The notes under the pieces are model-generated. The model had not been told where the DNA came from. It worked only from the letters and a program-made list of their open reading frames with translations, and did not search any database. From contig CAJXVR010000011.1 in assembly GCA_913061285.1 (NCBI GenBank), positions 1 to 50,871 of the forward strand: a DNA stretch of 50,871 nt. Reading direction: 5' to 3'. Of this stretch, positions 26,848-35,839 are shown piece by piece (within the stretch, counting starts at the first letter, position 1; each line of letters begins with the position of its first letter). Both the position numbers and the translations under genes were made by a program. Source of the DNA: an uncultured Verrucomicrobiota bacterium. Lineage in GTDB: Bacteria; Verrucomicrobiota; Verrucomicrobiia; Limisphaerales; AAA164-E04.

Positions 26848-27487
26848 GAGTGTAATTACGCTCTATCGCTTGGAAGAACTGGCTGAGGTGCGGCTCGGAT
26901 TGACGATGCGCCGCGGGCTCCTTGCAAAGCACGTTGTCGCACAGGGCCCTCACCATCTCCGCATTCGGGATCTCAGTGAATTTGGTGAGATTCAGATTCA
27001 ATCCTTTGAGCCGTTGCCCATTACGTCTGCGATTGTTCGTCGTCATCTCGTCGCTCCTGGAGACATTGTTGTCGCAAACCGAGGGAATCGACTGACCTCA
27101 GCGCTGGTGCCTCAGGGGCTCGTAGCGGTTGCCAGTGGACAATTGATAGTAGTTAAAATACTTGCGGACAGAGTGGTTAAGGAGTATATAAACTGGTATA
27201 TCAATCATGAGCAGACACAACATTTCCTCTTGTCAAAATGTCGTGGGAGTCAGGTGAAAACTCTCTCTGTGTCTGTTTTGAAGTCGAGGCTTAGAATTCC
27301 CGTTCCTAGTATGAGAACGCAAAAAGAGATCGTCGAACTGAATCGACTTCGCCGGAGGGAACGCGCCTTGACGAGTCGGCTTGCAGTGTTTCGCCGGCTT
27401 CACATTGAAACCACGCTTTTGAACATGGTAACGCACGAATGTGGCGAAGGAGCGAATGAGACAATTGGGGTCGGTCGAAATCTGTGA
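26840..27487 (+). CDS. HsdS-like specificity subunit, single target-recognition domain
   Basis: A 215-residue protein, about half the length of a standard HsdS. It contains one target-recognition domain (YRLEELAEVRLGLTMRR; LVAPGDIVVANRGNRL; the late SKCRGSQVKTLSVSVLKSRL strand-turn) followed by one helical spacer (EIVELNRLRRRERALTSRL). Half-size S subunits of this type dimerise to recognise a palindromic site in known type I systems. It overlaps the GIY-YIG-like gene upstream by 8 bases and the HsdM-like gene downstream by 32 bases, so translation is probably coupled. The fold appears intact, so DNA binding is plausible. Confidence 0.8.
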   Translation: MTESVITLYRLEELAEVRLGLTMRRGLLAKHVVAQGPHHLRIRDLSEFGEIQIQSFEPLPITSAIVRRHLVAPGDIVVANRGNRLTSALVPQGLVAVASGQLIVVKILADRVVKEYINWYINHEQTQHFLLSKCRGSQVKTLSVSVLKSRLRIPVPSMRTQKEIVELNRLRRRERALTSRLAVFRRLHIETTLLNMVTHECGEGANETIGVGRNL

Positions 27488-28943
27488 CGAGCTTTGGCTG
27501 GCGAGTGATCCGTTTCTCGATCTTGAGTCCGTCTCGGAGTCGGTGAACTACGTCATGGCCATGCTTTTCTGGCGTTATGCAACGGATGTATGGCGTGATC
27601 GAACGGCTTACTGGAAACGGCGGCATGAAGGTAATCAGGCGATGGTCCAGCGTCGTTTGAGCCGTGAACGCATTCTGATACCGAAAGGTTGTACGCTCGA
27701 TGCATTCAGTATCCAGCGGGCGGCTCCTGATATTGGGGAGCGGATCAATGCTGTGCTTGATCGCATTATGGCCGCGAACCGTCATAAATTGGGAGGGGTG
27801 TTTGATCGGATTGACTTTGGCAGTGAGCGGTATTTAGGAAGGAGAGAGGACCGAAATGTGCGATTGAGACGGGCCATCGAGGGGTTCTGTCAGGGAGGCT
27901 TCGATTTTCAGATTTCTGAGTTTGGAGATAGTCGCCTAATTGGAGAGGTGGTCGATCTCCTTCTTGAACGATTTTCATTCTGGAATTCCCGACACAAGCG
28001 AGCGTTTCATACTCCTGCGTCCGTGTCTCGGCTGCTCGGTAGGCTGTTGGCTCCATCACGGGGCGAGTCGATCTATGATCCGGTTTGTGGCTCGGGTTCG
28101 CTTCTCGTAGTGCTAGGCAGAGAGGTGGCGGGGCGGGATTTTGCCTTGTTCGGGCAGGAGGTGAATCCGATGACTCATTCGCTGTGCCGTTTGAACCTGC
28201 TAATGCAAGGGGGCGATGCGTTTCGGATCGAGCACGGCGATTCGCTTGTAAATCCCCAGTTCGTGAGCGGGACAGAATTGATGACGTTTGATGTGGTGGT
28301 TGGGGATCTCCCATCGTTGAACAGTTGGGACCGCGAACGGGGAGCTCGCGATCCGTATCAACGATTTCGGGCAGGGTTGCCTCCGAGGTCGAGGCCGGAC
28401 TTTGCTTTCATTCTTCATATGATTCATTGTGCTCGGAAGGATGGAGGACGGGTCGGTGTTGTGGTCTCTCGCGGTATTCTTTTTCGGGGAGGTGTCGAGG
28501 GGGAGCTTCGAAAACATCTGATTGAGGAGAATCTTGTTGATGCGGTAGTGGCCGTCCCCCCGAAATTAATGGATCGCTCGAGCGCCACAGTGGTGATCTT
28601 GATCCTTAGGCGATCACGGCGCTCTGACGAGGTCACGTTTGTTGATGCTTCGGCTGAGTTCGCCGTGAAAAAGAATCGTAACGAGATCGAGGCGGTGCAG
28701 ATTGATCGCATTGTTGCTGCCTATCGCCATGGAGTGATTTCCGAGGGTGTCTCAGTGAGGGTTTCTGTTCGGACGATCGCTAAGAATGGGTACTCTCTTG
28801 ACCTTGAGAACTATATTTCCGCTGTCGAGGCTAGAAAGGCGATTGATCTGGAAAGTGTTCGAGATGAGATACGAGGACTTGAAGGGGAGCTTGCTGAGGT
28901 TCGAACGAGAATGAAGCACTGCCTAGAGAAACTAGGGATATGA
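27456..28943 (+). CDS. HsdM-like DNA methyltransferase homolog with substituted catalytic motif
   Basis: A 495-residue homolog of type I methylase subunits. AAGGAG precedes the ATG at 27456, though with short spacing; a GTG at 27441 is also in frame. The N-terminal helical domain (YVMAMLFWRYATDVW), the TP motif (HTPASVSRLL), SAM motif I (DPVCGSGS, 208-215), GQEVNPMT, GDSLVNPQF and the PDFAFILHM and FRGGVEGELRK blocks are all conserved. Motif IV, normally NPPF, reads DLPS (residues 284-287, in VVVGDLPSLNSW), so the Asn and Phe needed for adenine N6 transfer are lost. It may bind SAM and HsdS but should not methylate. It follows HsdS in another frame and precedes HsdR by 83 bases. Confidence 0.85.
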   Translation: MRQLGSVEICDELWLASDPFLDLESVSESVNYVMAMLFWRYATDVWRDRTAYWKRRHEGNQAMVQRRLSRERILIPKGCTLDAFSIQRAAPDIGERINAVLDRIMAANRHKLGGVFDRIDFGSERYLGRREDRNVRLRRAIEGFCQGGFDFQISEFGDSRLIGEVVDLLLERFSFWNSRHKRAFHTPASVSRLLGRLLAPSRGESIYDPVCGSGSLLVVLGREVAGRDFALFGQEVNPMTHSLCRLNLLMQGGDAFRIEHGDSLVNPQFVSGTELMTFDVVVGDLPSLNSWDRERGARDPYQRFRAGLPPRSRPDFAFILHMIHCARKDGGRVGVVVSRGILFRGGVEGELRKHLIEENLVDAVVAVPPKLMDRSSATVVILILRRSRRSDEVTFVDASAEFAVKKNRNEIEAVQIDRIVAAYRHGVISEGVSVRVSVRTIAKNGYSLDLENYISAVEARKAIDLESVRDEIRGLEGELAEVRTRMKHCLEKLGI

Positions 28944-29026
28944 GATCGTTGCCGGGCGTCGATGGAGCTTGTTTTAAAAGCAGTACGGATTGAATAACGA
29001 TTCACTAAACTCGTTTGAAAGGTGCT

Positions 29027-32000
29027 ATGTCCTCTGCCAGTGAGTTTGATTTGGTTCTGTCTAATCAAAGCGACACTTGGTTCCAGATCTCAGTGATACA
29101 GTTTCTTCAGAAGTTAGGCTTCGAATGGCTGCCTGAGAACGAGCTGCTGGGCGGGCGCTCGGCGAACCTTGGTGAGGTATTACTTGAAGAGACGCTTAGG
29201 GAACAGCTTGCGCAGATCAATCAATTTGAAATTGGAGCTCAGAGTCGAGCTGGCTCGAAGCGAAAGATTGATGAGGCAGTTCGCTCGATTCGATCAATTG
29301 CTTCATCCGGTAGGTGTGGGGCGAGTCAGAAGGTACTGAATTCTTTGCTTGGTCGAAGAGTTCGACCGTTCGTTAAAAATAGGAGGGCAAGAGCCGGTAG
29401 TCTGGAGTTTATTGATTGGGAAAATCCAAGTAACAATACCTTTCACGCTGCTGCTCAAGCAGAATGTCGACGAGAGAGTGATGCAGGCTCAAGGTGGGAG
29501 ATCGTTTGTTTTGTAAACGGCATTCCTCTGGCTTTGATTGATTGTTCACGACAGCAGATAGCACTTGGCTTTGTTGGGAACGTTGGCTCAAAGGAAGGAG
29601 CTGAGTGGGATCGAAGCAATGGGTTTCTGCAGTTGTTGGTGGCGCTAGATCGGGATCGTGGGCGTTACACTTGTGTCTCCGACGGCTCGGATGCTTGGCA
29701 GCGCTGGACAATGAATGGGGAGGCTCCTTCTTCTCTATTGAAGCTTGTCCGCTTGCCTCCTCGGGAGGATCATCTGGAAACATTATTTAATGGGCGATTT
29801 GCGTTTGCTAGGGCGGATTTTGAGCAGCTCGTGAGGCCTGGAGCGGAGGTGTTGAATTTTGAGAGGTTCCTTTGGGAGTTTTTCTATCCAACGCATTTCT
29901 TGGCTCTCATCAGCAAGTTCATTTTTCAGAATGAGACTGTGAGGATGCGGGCTGTGGCGAGGCGGTGTGAAGTTCTTGCAGTTGGGAAGACTCTCAAACG
30001 GATAGGTCGACGGGGCAAAACCAAGAAAGAAGAGGGTGGTTTTCTTTGGTTGCCGATAGGAGAGAGGAAGGCATTGCTCTTGGGGTTTGTAGTCAATGCA
30101 CTGCTTCGTGATGGCTTTCTTTCGCAGCGCCGTCGTCTCTTGCTTTGTCAGGGGGAGCGAGAGTTTAATGGAACGTCGGCCGTGTTTCGGCAGATCAGGA
30201 AAGGGGCCGATGCGTTGCGGTCCGGCTCTGCCTTCAGTGCAAGCGTGAAAGATCACTGCGTTCTTGGAGCCTCGTTGGAATTGCTGATTGCGGTACTAGA
30301 ATCAGACGCTGCAATGTGTGATCGTTTTGCTGGCTGGGAATGGTTCGTGCTTATCTCGTTTTGTCCGACGAGTATGACCATTGACCAAGTCGAGGCGCTC
30401 GAGCGACTTCTTCCGAAGCAGTGTTTTCTTTTCATCTCGGACCAGGCGCCGACGAGGGCCTGGAAACGTGTGATGAGGCGGTTTGGCGGGATGATCGATT
30501 CTGACTACACTTATTCAAGCGCCGTTGCAGAGGAAGCGCTTGTCCCCTCCTATTATGAGACCCGGCTTTTAGGTGGGGATATTTCCGAGGAAAAGGGAAC
30601 CGCATTTGATGCCGCTTCTGGATGGGACCGGGATCCAGAGTGTTTGAAATCCGTCGCTCTTGATGTTTCGCGGGATTGCTGCTCAGGAGCGGTGAGGGGC
30701 TTTGGGGGGAGTCTGGTGGTTGTGGCAACGAACGCGGAGGCGTTTATGTTGAAGGCCTATTTTGATGAGATTGGAGTCGTTGAGTGTTGCTTGGCTCTAG
30801 AGCCGGAAATTGAGGGAGGAGCGATTGAATGGAGCCATGCCGATAACTGGGCGCTTGAAACGCCGAAGGTAGATGCTGGGAGACGGTCAGATTTTCCGAT
30901 GGAGGTGCGAATCGTAAGTAGTGAACAGATAGAAGATCTCGAGTTTTCGAGAATTCGTGTGCTTTATCTGGCGGCTCGACCTTTGGCACCCAAGCTCCTA
31001 CGGCTCATTTCGGCGGTGAATCAGCCTTGTTACGGAAAGGATCGCTCGCTTGTCGTTGAGTATCTCTCTATCAAAGAATCCGCTGTGGGGATCCGGTGTT
31101 TTGTCGATACTCTGGCAAGGGTCTATGGACGGTCGTGTGTCATCGGGCTATGCCGTGATCTTCAGAAGGAAGCAATCTCCTTGCCGAGCCGGATCAAGGT
31201 AATCCGAGGGTCGATCTCTGGAAAACAGCGCGACTCCCGTAACATTTTTGCAACGAAGGATCTCACGGATTCATTCTGTCGAGCTCGCTTTCGTCAGATG
31301 TTTTTTCAATTTCATCATTGCCTCTCACTGGTTAGTGTGAGTCGGTATTGGCGGGAAGAAATCCCCGTCTCGGAAAAGGAATTCTATGCTCAGGCTCTCA
31401 TCGAATTTCAGAATCTTAGAGTCGTTTTGAGGGTGCGATTTTCTGAGGCGCCGGACTGTTTGGAATTTGAACCTCAGCTCCGGCGTTTGATCGAACTAGT
31501 TGGAGCGGGCAAACCATCTTTGGAAATGCCTGAAAATCTGGACTTGATGGATCGTAGGGCATTCGAGGTGTTCTTGAGTCGAATGCCGTCCTCCAGAGCG
31601 AGGGTTGATATGATCGCCCATTGGATGTTGCGGGAACTGAGTGATCGATCTGTTGGAACACCCCATTTGTATCGGCGGGTAGAGACCCAATTGATTCCGT
31701 GGATTGAGAGGGTTCGTCGTCGTCCGCTATTGGAGGGCTCGCACATGGCTTGTTTGGCCTGGGCCTTGGGCCAGTTTCAAATCTTGAAATTTCCTGGTGC
31801 AACAAGCACTCAGAGAGGTTGGTTCGATTCAGCGTTTCTTCGGAATGTGGTGAATCGGACGCTTGGCCCGAAGTTTCAAGCGGAAGAGGAGAGAGAGGCG
31901 CTGGCGCTGAGTGAGGTTGGAAATACGTATCGGATCGATGCAGAAACACAGCCTTCCTCGAACCCTATGATAAGTCTACTGGCTGATCAACTAGGGACGA

Positions 32001-32170
32001 TCGCCGTACAATCTCGTGATTCACGTTGGGGGGAAAACTTGGATGTTCAAAACCGTCTTCGCAATGATCTTGATGACTATCTTCTAGAGTTTCAGTTGAG
32101 AGAGCAGGTGAGATTCTCACTTGAGGAAATGGATGTTCTCATTGATGCGGCATTGAAGTCGCTTTATTAG
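29027..32170 (+). CDS. HsdR-like protein with all catalytic motifs substituted
   Basis: A 1047-residue homolog of type I restriction subunits, start chosen at the ATG after AAAGGTG. The HsdR layout is recognisable throughout: NLGEVLLEETLREQLAQIN; RWEIVCFVNGIPLALIDCS (157-174), where active enzymes have PD...NGLPLVVIExK; VSDGSDAWQRW; FLWLPIGERKA (339-349) at Walker A (TGSGKS); WFVLISFCPTSM at the DEAD box; LFISDQAP (468-475) at GFTGTP; VPSYYETR; and RLISAVNQPCYGKDRSLVVEY instead of Q-x-I-x-R-x-N-R (motif VI). Nuclease, ATPase and arginine-finger residues are all replaced, yet the frame is full length without stops. It is unlikely to cut or translocate DNA; a structural role is inferred. Confidence 0.8.
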   Translation: MSSASEFDLVLSNQSDTWFQISVIQFLQKLGFEWLPENELLGGRSANLGEVLLEETLREQLAQINQFEIGAQSRAGSKRKIDEAVRSIRSIASSGRCGASQKVLNSLLGRRVRPFVKNRRARAGSLEFIDWENPSNNTFHAAAQAECRRESDAGSRWEIVCFVNGIPLALIDCSRQQIALGFVGNVGSKEGAEWDRSNGFLQLLVALDRDRGRYTCVSDGSDAWQRWTMNGEAPSSLLKLVRLPPREDHLETLFNGRFAFARADFEQLVRPGAEVLNFERFLWEFFYPTHFLALISKFIFQNETVRMRAVARRCEVLAVGKTLKRIGRRGKTKKEEGGFLWLPIGERKALLLGFVVNALLRDGFLSQRRRLLLCQGEREFNGTSAVFRQIRKGADALRSGSAFSASVKDHCVLGASLELLIAVLESDAAMCDRFAGWEWFVLISFCPTSMTIDQVEALERLLPKQCFLFISDQAPTRAWKRVMRRFGGMIDSDYTYSSAVAEEALVPSYYETRLLGGDISEEKGTAFDAASGWDRDPECLKSVALDVSRDCCSGAVRGFGGSLVVVATNAEAFMLKAYFDEIGVVECCLALEPEIEGGAIEWSHADNWALETPKVDAGRRSDFPMEVRIVSSEQIEDLEFSRIRVLYLAARPLAPKLLRLISAVNQPCYGKDRSLVVEYLSIKESAVGIRCFVDTLARVYGRSCVIGLCRDLQKEAISLPSRIKVIRGSISGKQRDSRNIFATKDLTDSFCRARFRQMFFQFHHCLSLVSVSRYWREEIPVSEKEFYAQALIEFQNLRVVLRVRFSEAPDCLEFEPQLRRLIELVGAGKPSLEMPENLDLMDRRAFEVFLSRMPSSRARVDMIAHWMLRELSDRSVGTPHLYRRVETQLIPWIERVRRRPLLEGSHMACLAWALGQFQILKFPGATSTQRGWFDSAFLRNVVNRTLGPKFQAEEEREALALSEVGNTYRIDAETQPSSNPMISLLADQLGTIAVQSRDSRWGENLDVQNRLRNDLDDYLLEFQLREQVRFSLEEMDVLIDAALKSLY

Positions 32171-32312
32171 CCGTTGGGTTTTTTTCCTCAGGAATTAGCT
32201 GGATTTGCCTCCAGACATGAACCGAAGCGGGGGTGATTCCCAATTGATAGATTGGCTTTCCGGGATTTCCATGGAATAAATCCGGCGGAGTTGAGTCTAT
32301 TAGGACATATAA

Positions 32313-33257
32313 ATGAATCGGTTTGAGAAATTGGTCGAACCTCATGAGGCGTCATTTCGTCGGGGTGCGTTCGAGATTTTGCAGCTAAATCTCGGTCGAA
32401 AGTGCAATCAAGCATGCCGGCACTGTCATGTGGATGCCGCTCCGTGGCGTACCGAAATGATGGGGAGGGAGACGGCTGATCGTATCGCCACATGGATTCG
32501 TCAACATCGCCCTAAGGTTGTTGATATCACAGGGGGAGCCCCAGAAATAAGTGAATTCTTTCGGTTCTTTGTGGAAGTCGCATGCGAATCCGGCGCTCAT
32601 GTCATTGATCGTAATAATCTAACGATCATTGAGGAACCCGGGTATGAGTATTTGCCCGAGTATCTTGCCTCTCATCGCGTTGAGATCATCGCGTCGCTTC
32701 CCTGTTATTCTGCTAAGAATGTGAACCAACAGCGGGGAAATGGAGTTTTTGACAAGAGTATCCGTGCCCTACGAAAACTTAATGACAAGGGGTATGGCAG
32801 TGATCTCATTCTTAATCTGGTATACAATCCACTAGGGGCGACGCTTCCTGGCGATCAGGCTGAGCTCGAGGCCGACTACAAGCAGGCGCTTCGAAGCGAG
32901 TTTGGTATCGAGTTTAATTCCCTGTTGACGATTACCAATCAGCCGATTGCTCGATTTGCGGAAGATTTAAGAAAACAGGGCGCCTGGGATAGCTACCTCG
33001 AATTGTTGGCGAATAGTTTTAATCCCGAGACCCTTTCCAGCCTCATGTGCCGGAACACACTAAGCGTCGGCTACGAGGGTGAGCTCTTTGATTGTGATTT
33101 CAATCAGATGCTGGGGATGCGGCTTGAGAATGGGAAACCTTTGTTCCTCTGGGACGTCGATCCTGAGGGTCTAAGCGACAACAGAATACTCACTGGCGAA
33201 CACTGCCTGGCCTGCACCGCTGGAGCGGGCAGCAGTTGTGGAGGGGCCTTGTCATAG
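32313..33257 (+). CDS. arsS: Arsenosugar biosynthesis radical SAM protein ArsS
   Basis: A 314-residue radical SAM enzyme. C31-x3-C35-x2-C38 in RKCNQACRHCHVDAAP binds the 4Fe-4S cluster. The segments ITGGAPE, EIIASLPCYSAKNVNQQRG and LNLVYNPLGATLPG are typical of ArsS, as is the cysteine-containing C-terminus (HCLACTAGAGSSCGGAL). ArsS adds the 5'-deoxyadenosyl group to dimethylarsinous acid to make arsenosugars. AGGA lies 7 bases before the ATG. The usual partner arsM is not in this window. Confidence 0.9.
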   Translation: MNRFEKLVEPHEASFRRGAFEILQLNLGRKCNQACRHCHVDAAPWRTEMMGRETADRIATWIRQHRPKVVDITGGAPEISEFFRFFVEVACESGAHVIDRNNLTIIEEPGYEYLPEYLASHRVEIIASLPCYSAKNVNQQRGNGVFDKSIRALRKLNDKGYGSDLILNLVYNPLGATLPGDQAELEADYKQALRSEFGIEFNSLLTITNQPIARFAEDLRKQGAWDSYLELLANSFNPETLSSLMCRNTLSVGYEGELFDCDFNQMLGMRLENGKPLFLWDVDPEGLSDNRILTGEHCLACTAGAGSSCGGALS

Positions 33258-33269
33258 TCGCTGCGGTAG

Positions 33270-33300
33270 AATTCCTAAATAATCGGAATAAATTTTTTTA
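33270..33300 (+). terminator. Weak terminator after arsS
   Basis: ATTCC-(TAAATAATC)-GGAAT followed by AAATTTTTTT. The stem is short and A+T-rich, but the U tract is good. It would separate arsS from the thioredoxin gene. Confidence 0.4.
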
Positions 33301-33348
33301 AGTAACGTCTATTCAATAAGAGAGTCATTTGATTAGAAAGAGAACGTC

Positions 33349-33852
33349 ATGAAACGAAGTAAGACATTGTTGGGGGCTATAGCGCTATTGGTAATTTCGA
33401 TCGCCTGCTTGAGTCCGAGCATTAAGGCAGGTGAATTAAAACCTGGAACCAAGGCTCCAGCGTGGATCCTGCAATCACCTGACGGCAAGGATATTAAGTC
33501 GACGGCCTTCGATGGGAAGATTGTCGTCCTCAATTTTTGGGCTACCTGGTGCCCCCCTTGTGTGAAGGAGATTCCCGATTTTATTGAACTACAGAGTGAG
33601 TTGAAGGATAAGGGTGTTACCTTTGTCGGAGTTTCCCTGGACGCTTCCGCCTCGCCTGTGAAAAAGTATCTGAAGCGCACGAAAGTGAACTATCCGGTCG
33701 TCATGGGGAATGCTGATGTTGTCGCTGAGTTTGGCAATTTTACTGGAATTCCTCATACCTATGTGATCGACAAAGAAGGAGTCATTCGAATGAGTCATTC
33801 CGCAATGATCTCCAAACAGCAGTTGATGGCAGGAATCAAGCCGTTGCTATAG
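33349..33852 (+). CDS. TlpA/ResA-type thioredoxin-like protein
   Basis: A 167-residue secreted thiol-disulfide oxidoreductase. Signal peptide (about residues 7-27), then a redoxin fold with active site W-C68-P-P-C71 in NFWATWCPPCVKEIP, GVSLDASASPVKKYLK and the cis-Pro region FTGIPHTYVID. TlpA/ResA proteins reduce disulfides outside the cytoplasm, for example in cytochrome maturation. It is followed at once by a strong terminator. Confidence 0.92.
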   Translation: MKRSKTLLGAIALLVISIACLSPSIKAGELKPGTKAPAWILQSPDGKDIKSTAFDGKIVVLNFWATWCPPCVKEIPDFIELQSELKDKGVTFVGVSLDASASPVKKYLKRTKVNYPVVMGNADVVAEFGNFTGIPHTYVIDKEGVIRMSHSAMISKQQLMAGIKPLL

Positions 33853-33876
33853 TCGGTCTCCGTTTATCCCTTCTGC

Positions 33877-33911
33877 AAGGCCCCGTCGAATGCTCGGCGG
33901 GGCCTTTTCTC
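33877..33911 (+). terminator. Rho-independent terminator
   Basis: AAGGCCCCGTCG-AATGCT-CGGCGGGGCCTT followed by TTCTCTTCC. The stem is a strong 12-bp GC-rich helix with one mismatch and ends in a T-rich stretch, 25 bases after the TlpA-type gene. Confidence 0.88.
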
Positions 33912-34012
33912 TTCCTTTATTTTGATCGATGAACTTTGTAAGTGGTTTTCGTTGGTCAGGGGCGTAGGGTGTGGATGGTTAGAAAGTACTGAAGAAACGT
34001 AGGACCGATTGT

Positions 34013-35057
34013 ATGGATTATCAGAAAACGATCTGGGGCATCCTTGTGCTTGGATGCCTCCTCGCTAGTTCGATAGCGATTCGCGCTGCCGACATGCACC
34101 GATTGGCGCTTAGTGGGCGCCTCTTGTCAGCGGAGGAACTTGTAGCGCTCGAGAAGGGGGTTGCGGAGGATGCGACGGATGCAGATGCTCGCGTACGACT
34201 ATTGGGCTATTATTTTAGCAATCAGCGGAAATCGAGCGACTATCGGGTGGCGCGGCAGAGACATGTTCTGTGGTTCATCAAGAATGATCCTGAATCTAAG
34301 GTGCTCGGGAGTCCCTACGGCAGTCTTTCTCCACACTCTGATAGGGAAGTGTATTACTCGGCAAAGAAACACCTCGAATCGAAGATAGAAGAGGATCCGG
34401 ATAATCTAACGATTTTGGACAATGCCGCAAAGTTCTTCACCTTGCCAGATCGGAAGAGAGCAATCGAGCTACTTGAGCGCGCCGAGTTGCTCGATGAGAA
34501 TAATCCGCATTGGGCATCTTCATTGGGAAGGATGTACTTACTTGATGCTCGCCGGCCATCGGGAGACGGATTCTGATATCGCCAAGGACGCTTTGATGGC
34601 CTTTAAAAGGGCCTATGATCTTTCATCAGGAGCTGCAAAGGATAGATTGCTTATTTCTCTTTCGAAAGCAGCGTTCATGTCCAAGGAGTACAAGGAGGCG
34701 AAACTCTATGCGACTAGGCTCCTCGAAGGTGTTGGAGCGAGTTGGAATTCTGGGAACCAGACTCACCATGGCAATGTGATTCTCGGTTGTATCGCGTTTC
34801 ATGAAGGCGATACGGAGTCCGCGAAGACGCATTTGCTACTCGCCGGAAAAACGTCTGGATCCCCACAGCTCAATTCATTCGGACCCAACATGACTCTAGC
34901 GAAACTGCTACTGGAATCGGGTCACAAGGATGTTGTGATCGAGTACTTTGATCTCTGCGCAACATTTTGGAAGGGCAAAGAGCGAAAACTGGAGGATTGG
35001 AAGGTGCTCGCTGCAGGGGGGCGGATTCCAGATTTCGGGGCGAATCTTCGCTATTAG
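34013..35057 (+). pseudogene. Secreted TPR protein, split by a +1 frameshift
   Basis: Two overlapping frames together make one protein of about 347 residues. The first (34013-34576) starts MDYQKTIWGILVLGCLL (signal peptide, AGGA 8 bases upstream) and carries TPR-like helices up to NPHWASSLGRMYLL. The second continues from about 34542 with LMLAGHRETDSDIAKDALMA and further TPR helices to the stop at 35057. One extra base in TGTACTTACTTGATG (34533-34547) explains the break. It may be a sequencing error, a true mutation or, less likely, recoding. Function unknown; a secreted TPR scaffold is likely. Confidence 0.7.
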
Positions 35058-35240
35058 AATTTTCCAGGAACGAGCTAAGAGAGACGATGATCTTTGATTG
35101 GCTGCATTTATGAACGGGGCGCCTGCAATGGTCGCTTTCATGAGCTGCTCTTGGCTGTTCAAGTCGAGATCCCAGGGGAAGGTGATGGAGAAGAGCAACC
35201 CGGTCGGTTGTAGAATGAGGGGCGAGCGTGGTGCCCTTGG

Positions 35241-35741
35241 TTACTGATTTTTTCTCAAAGCCGTTCTTGATGCTCGGTCGACTAAGGCGAAGATGCGTTC
35301 TCTTCTTTGCTGTTGATTCGTGGGCGAGTGTCCCTTGACTTTGGCAAGGGTGAGCGATAGTCGATCGGAAATTTGAAAGAAATCTCGGTAGAGACGACCG
35401 TGATTTAACGGTTTGCCGCTCCTAGAGCAGTAATCTTGAGCTTCGAGTTGTTGGCGCCGTTCGGGAAGACGAATCAGCGTTTGTGAATCTGAAAAGGCTT
35501 TGATGGATACCTCTGGGCATTCTGATATGGCCCAAAGAAAAGTCTCGATCTCTAGCTGACTTGATGAGGTGTTCTCGAAGCGTTTGACTCTTACTCGATA
35601 GCTATATTCTGATGGTTCAATATCGAGTGAGGGAGTGAGGAGGTAAGCTCCGTATCCTACTTTCGTCTGATTGTTGACACTCCCATCAGAAAACAGAAAA
35701 ACCGTTTGCGCTTCGTCCGATTCTGATTGCTTGCCAGCCAC
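35241..35741 (-). CDS. Ribonuclease HI family protein
   Basis: A 166-residue RNase H-fold protein starting at GTG. The four catalytic acidic residues are all visible: D19 (FLFSDGSVN), E64 (SSSQLEIETFLWAI), D85 (FSDSQTL) and D155 (FALVDRASR), with the KVKGHSP loop supplying the histidine. The variant with KRFENTSSSQLE and VDRASRTALR is a bacterial subgroup distinct from Escherichia coli RnhA. It removes RNA from RNA-DNA hybrids. All catalytic residues look functional. Confidence 0.87.
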   Translation of the reverse strand: MAGKQSESDEAQTVFLFSDGSVNNQTKVGYGAYLLTPSLDIEPSEYSYRVRVKRFENTSSSQLEIETFLWAISECPEVSIKAFSDSQTLIRLPERRQQLEAQDYCSRSGKPLNHGRLYRDFFQISDRLSLTLAKVKGHSPTNQQQRRERIFALVDRASRTALRKNQ

Positions 35742-35839
35742 TCAGAGGAAGGGTGGCTGCGAGAATTGGAAAGACAAGTTATCATTTCCAATTCTCGAGC
35801 CTGTCTCAAGCATACGATGGGGTTCGAATCTCTTGGGAG

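Noticed and set aside
26491..32170. Ordinary active type I restriction-modification system
   Set aside because: Catalytic motifs in HsdR and HsdM are substituted, so an active label would mislead.
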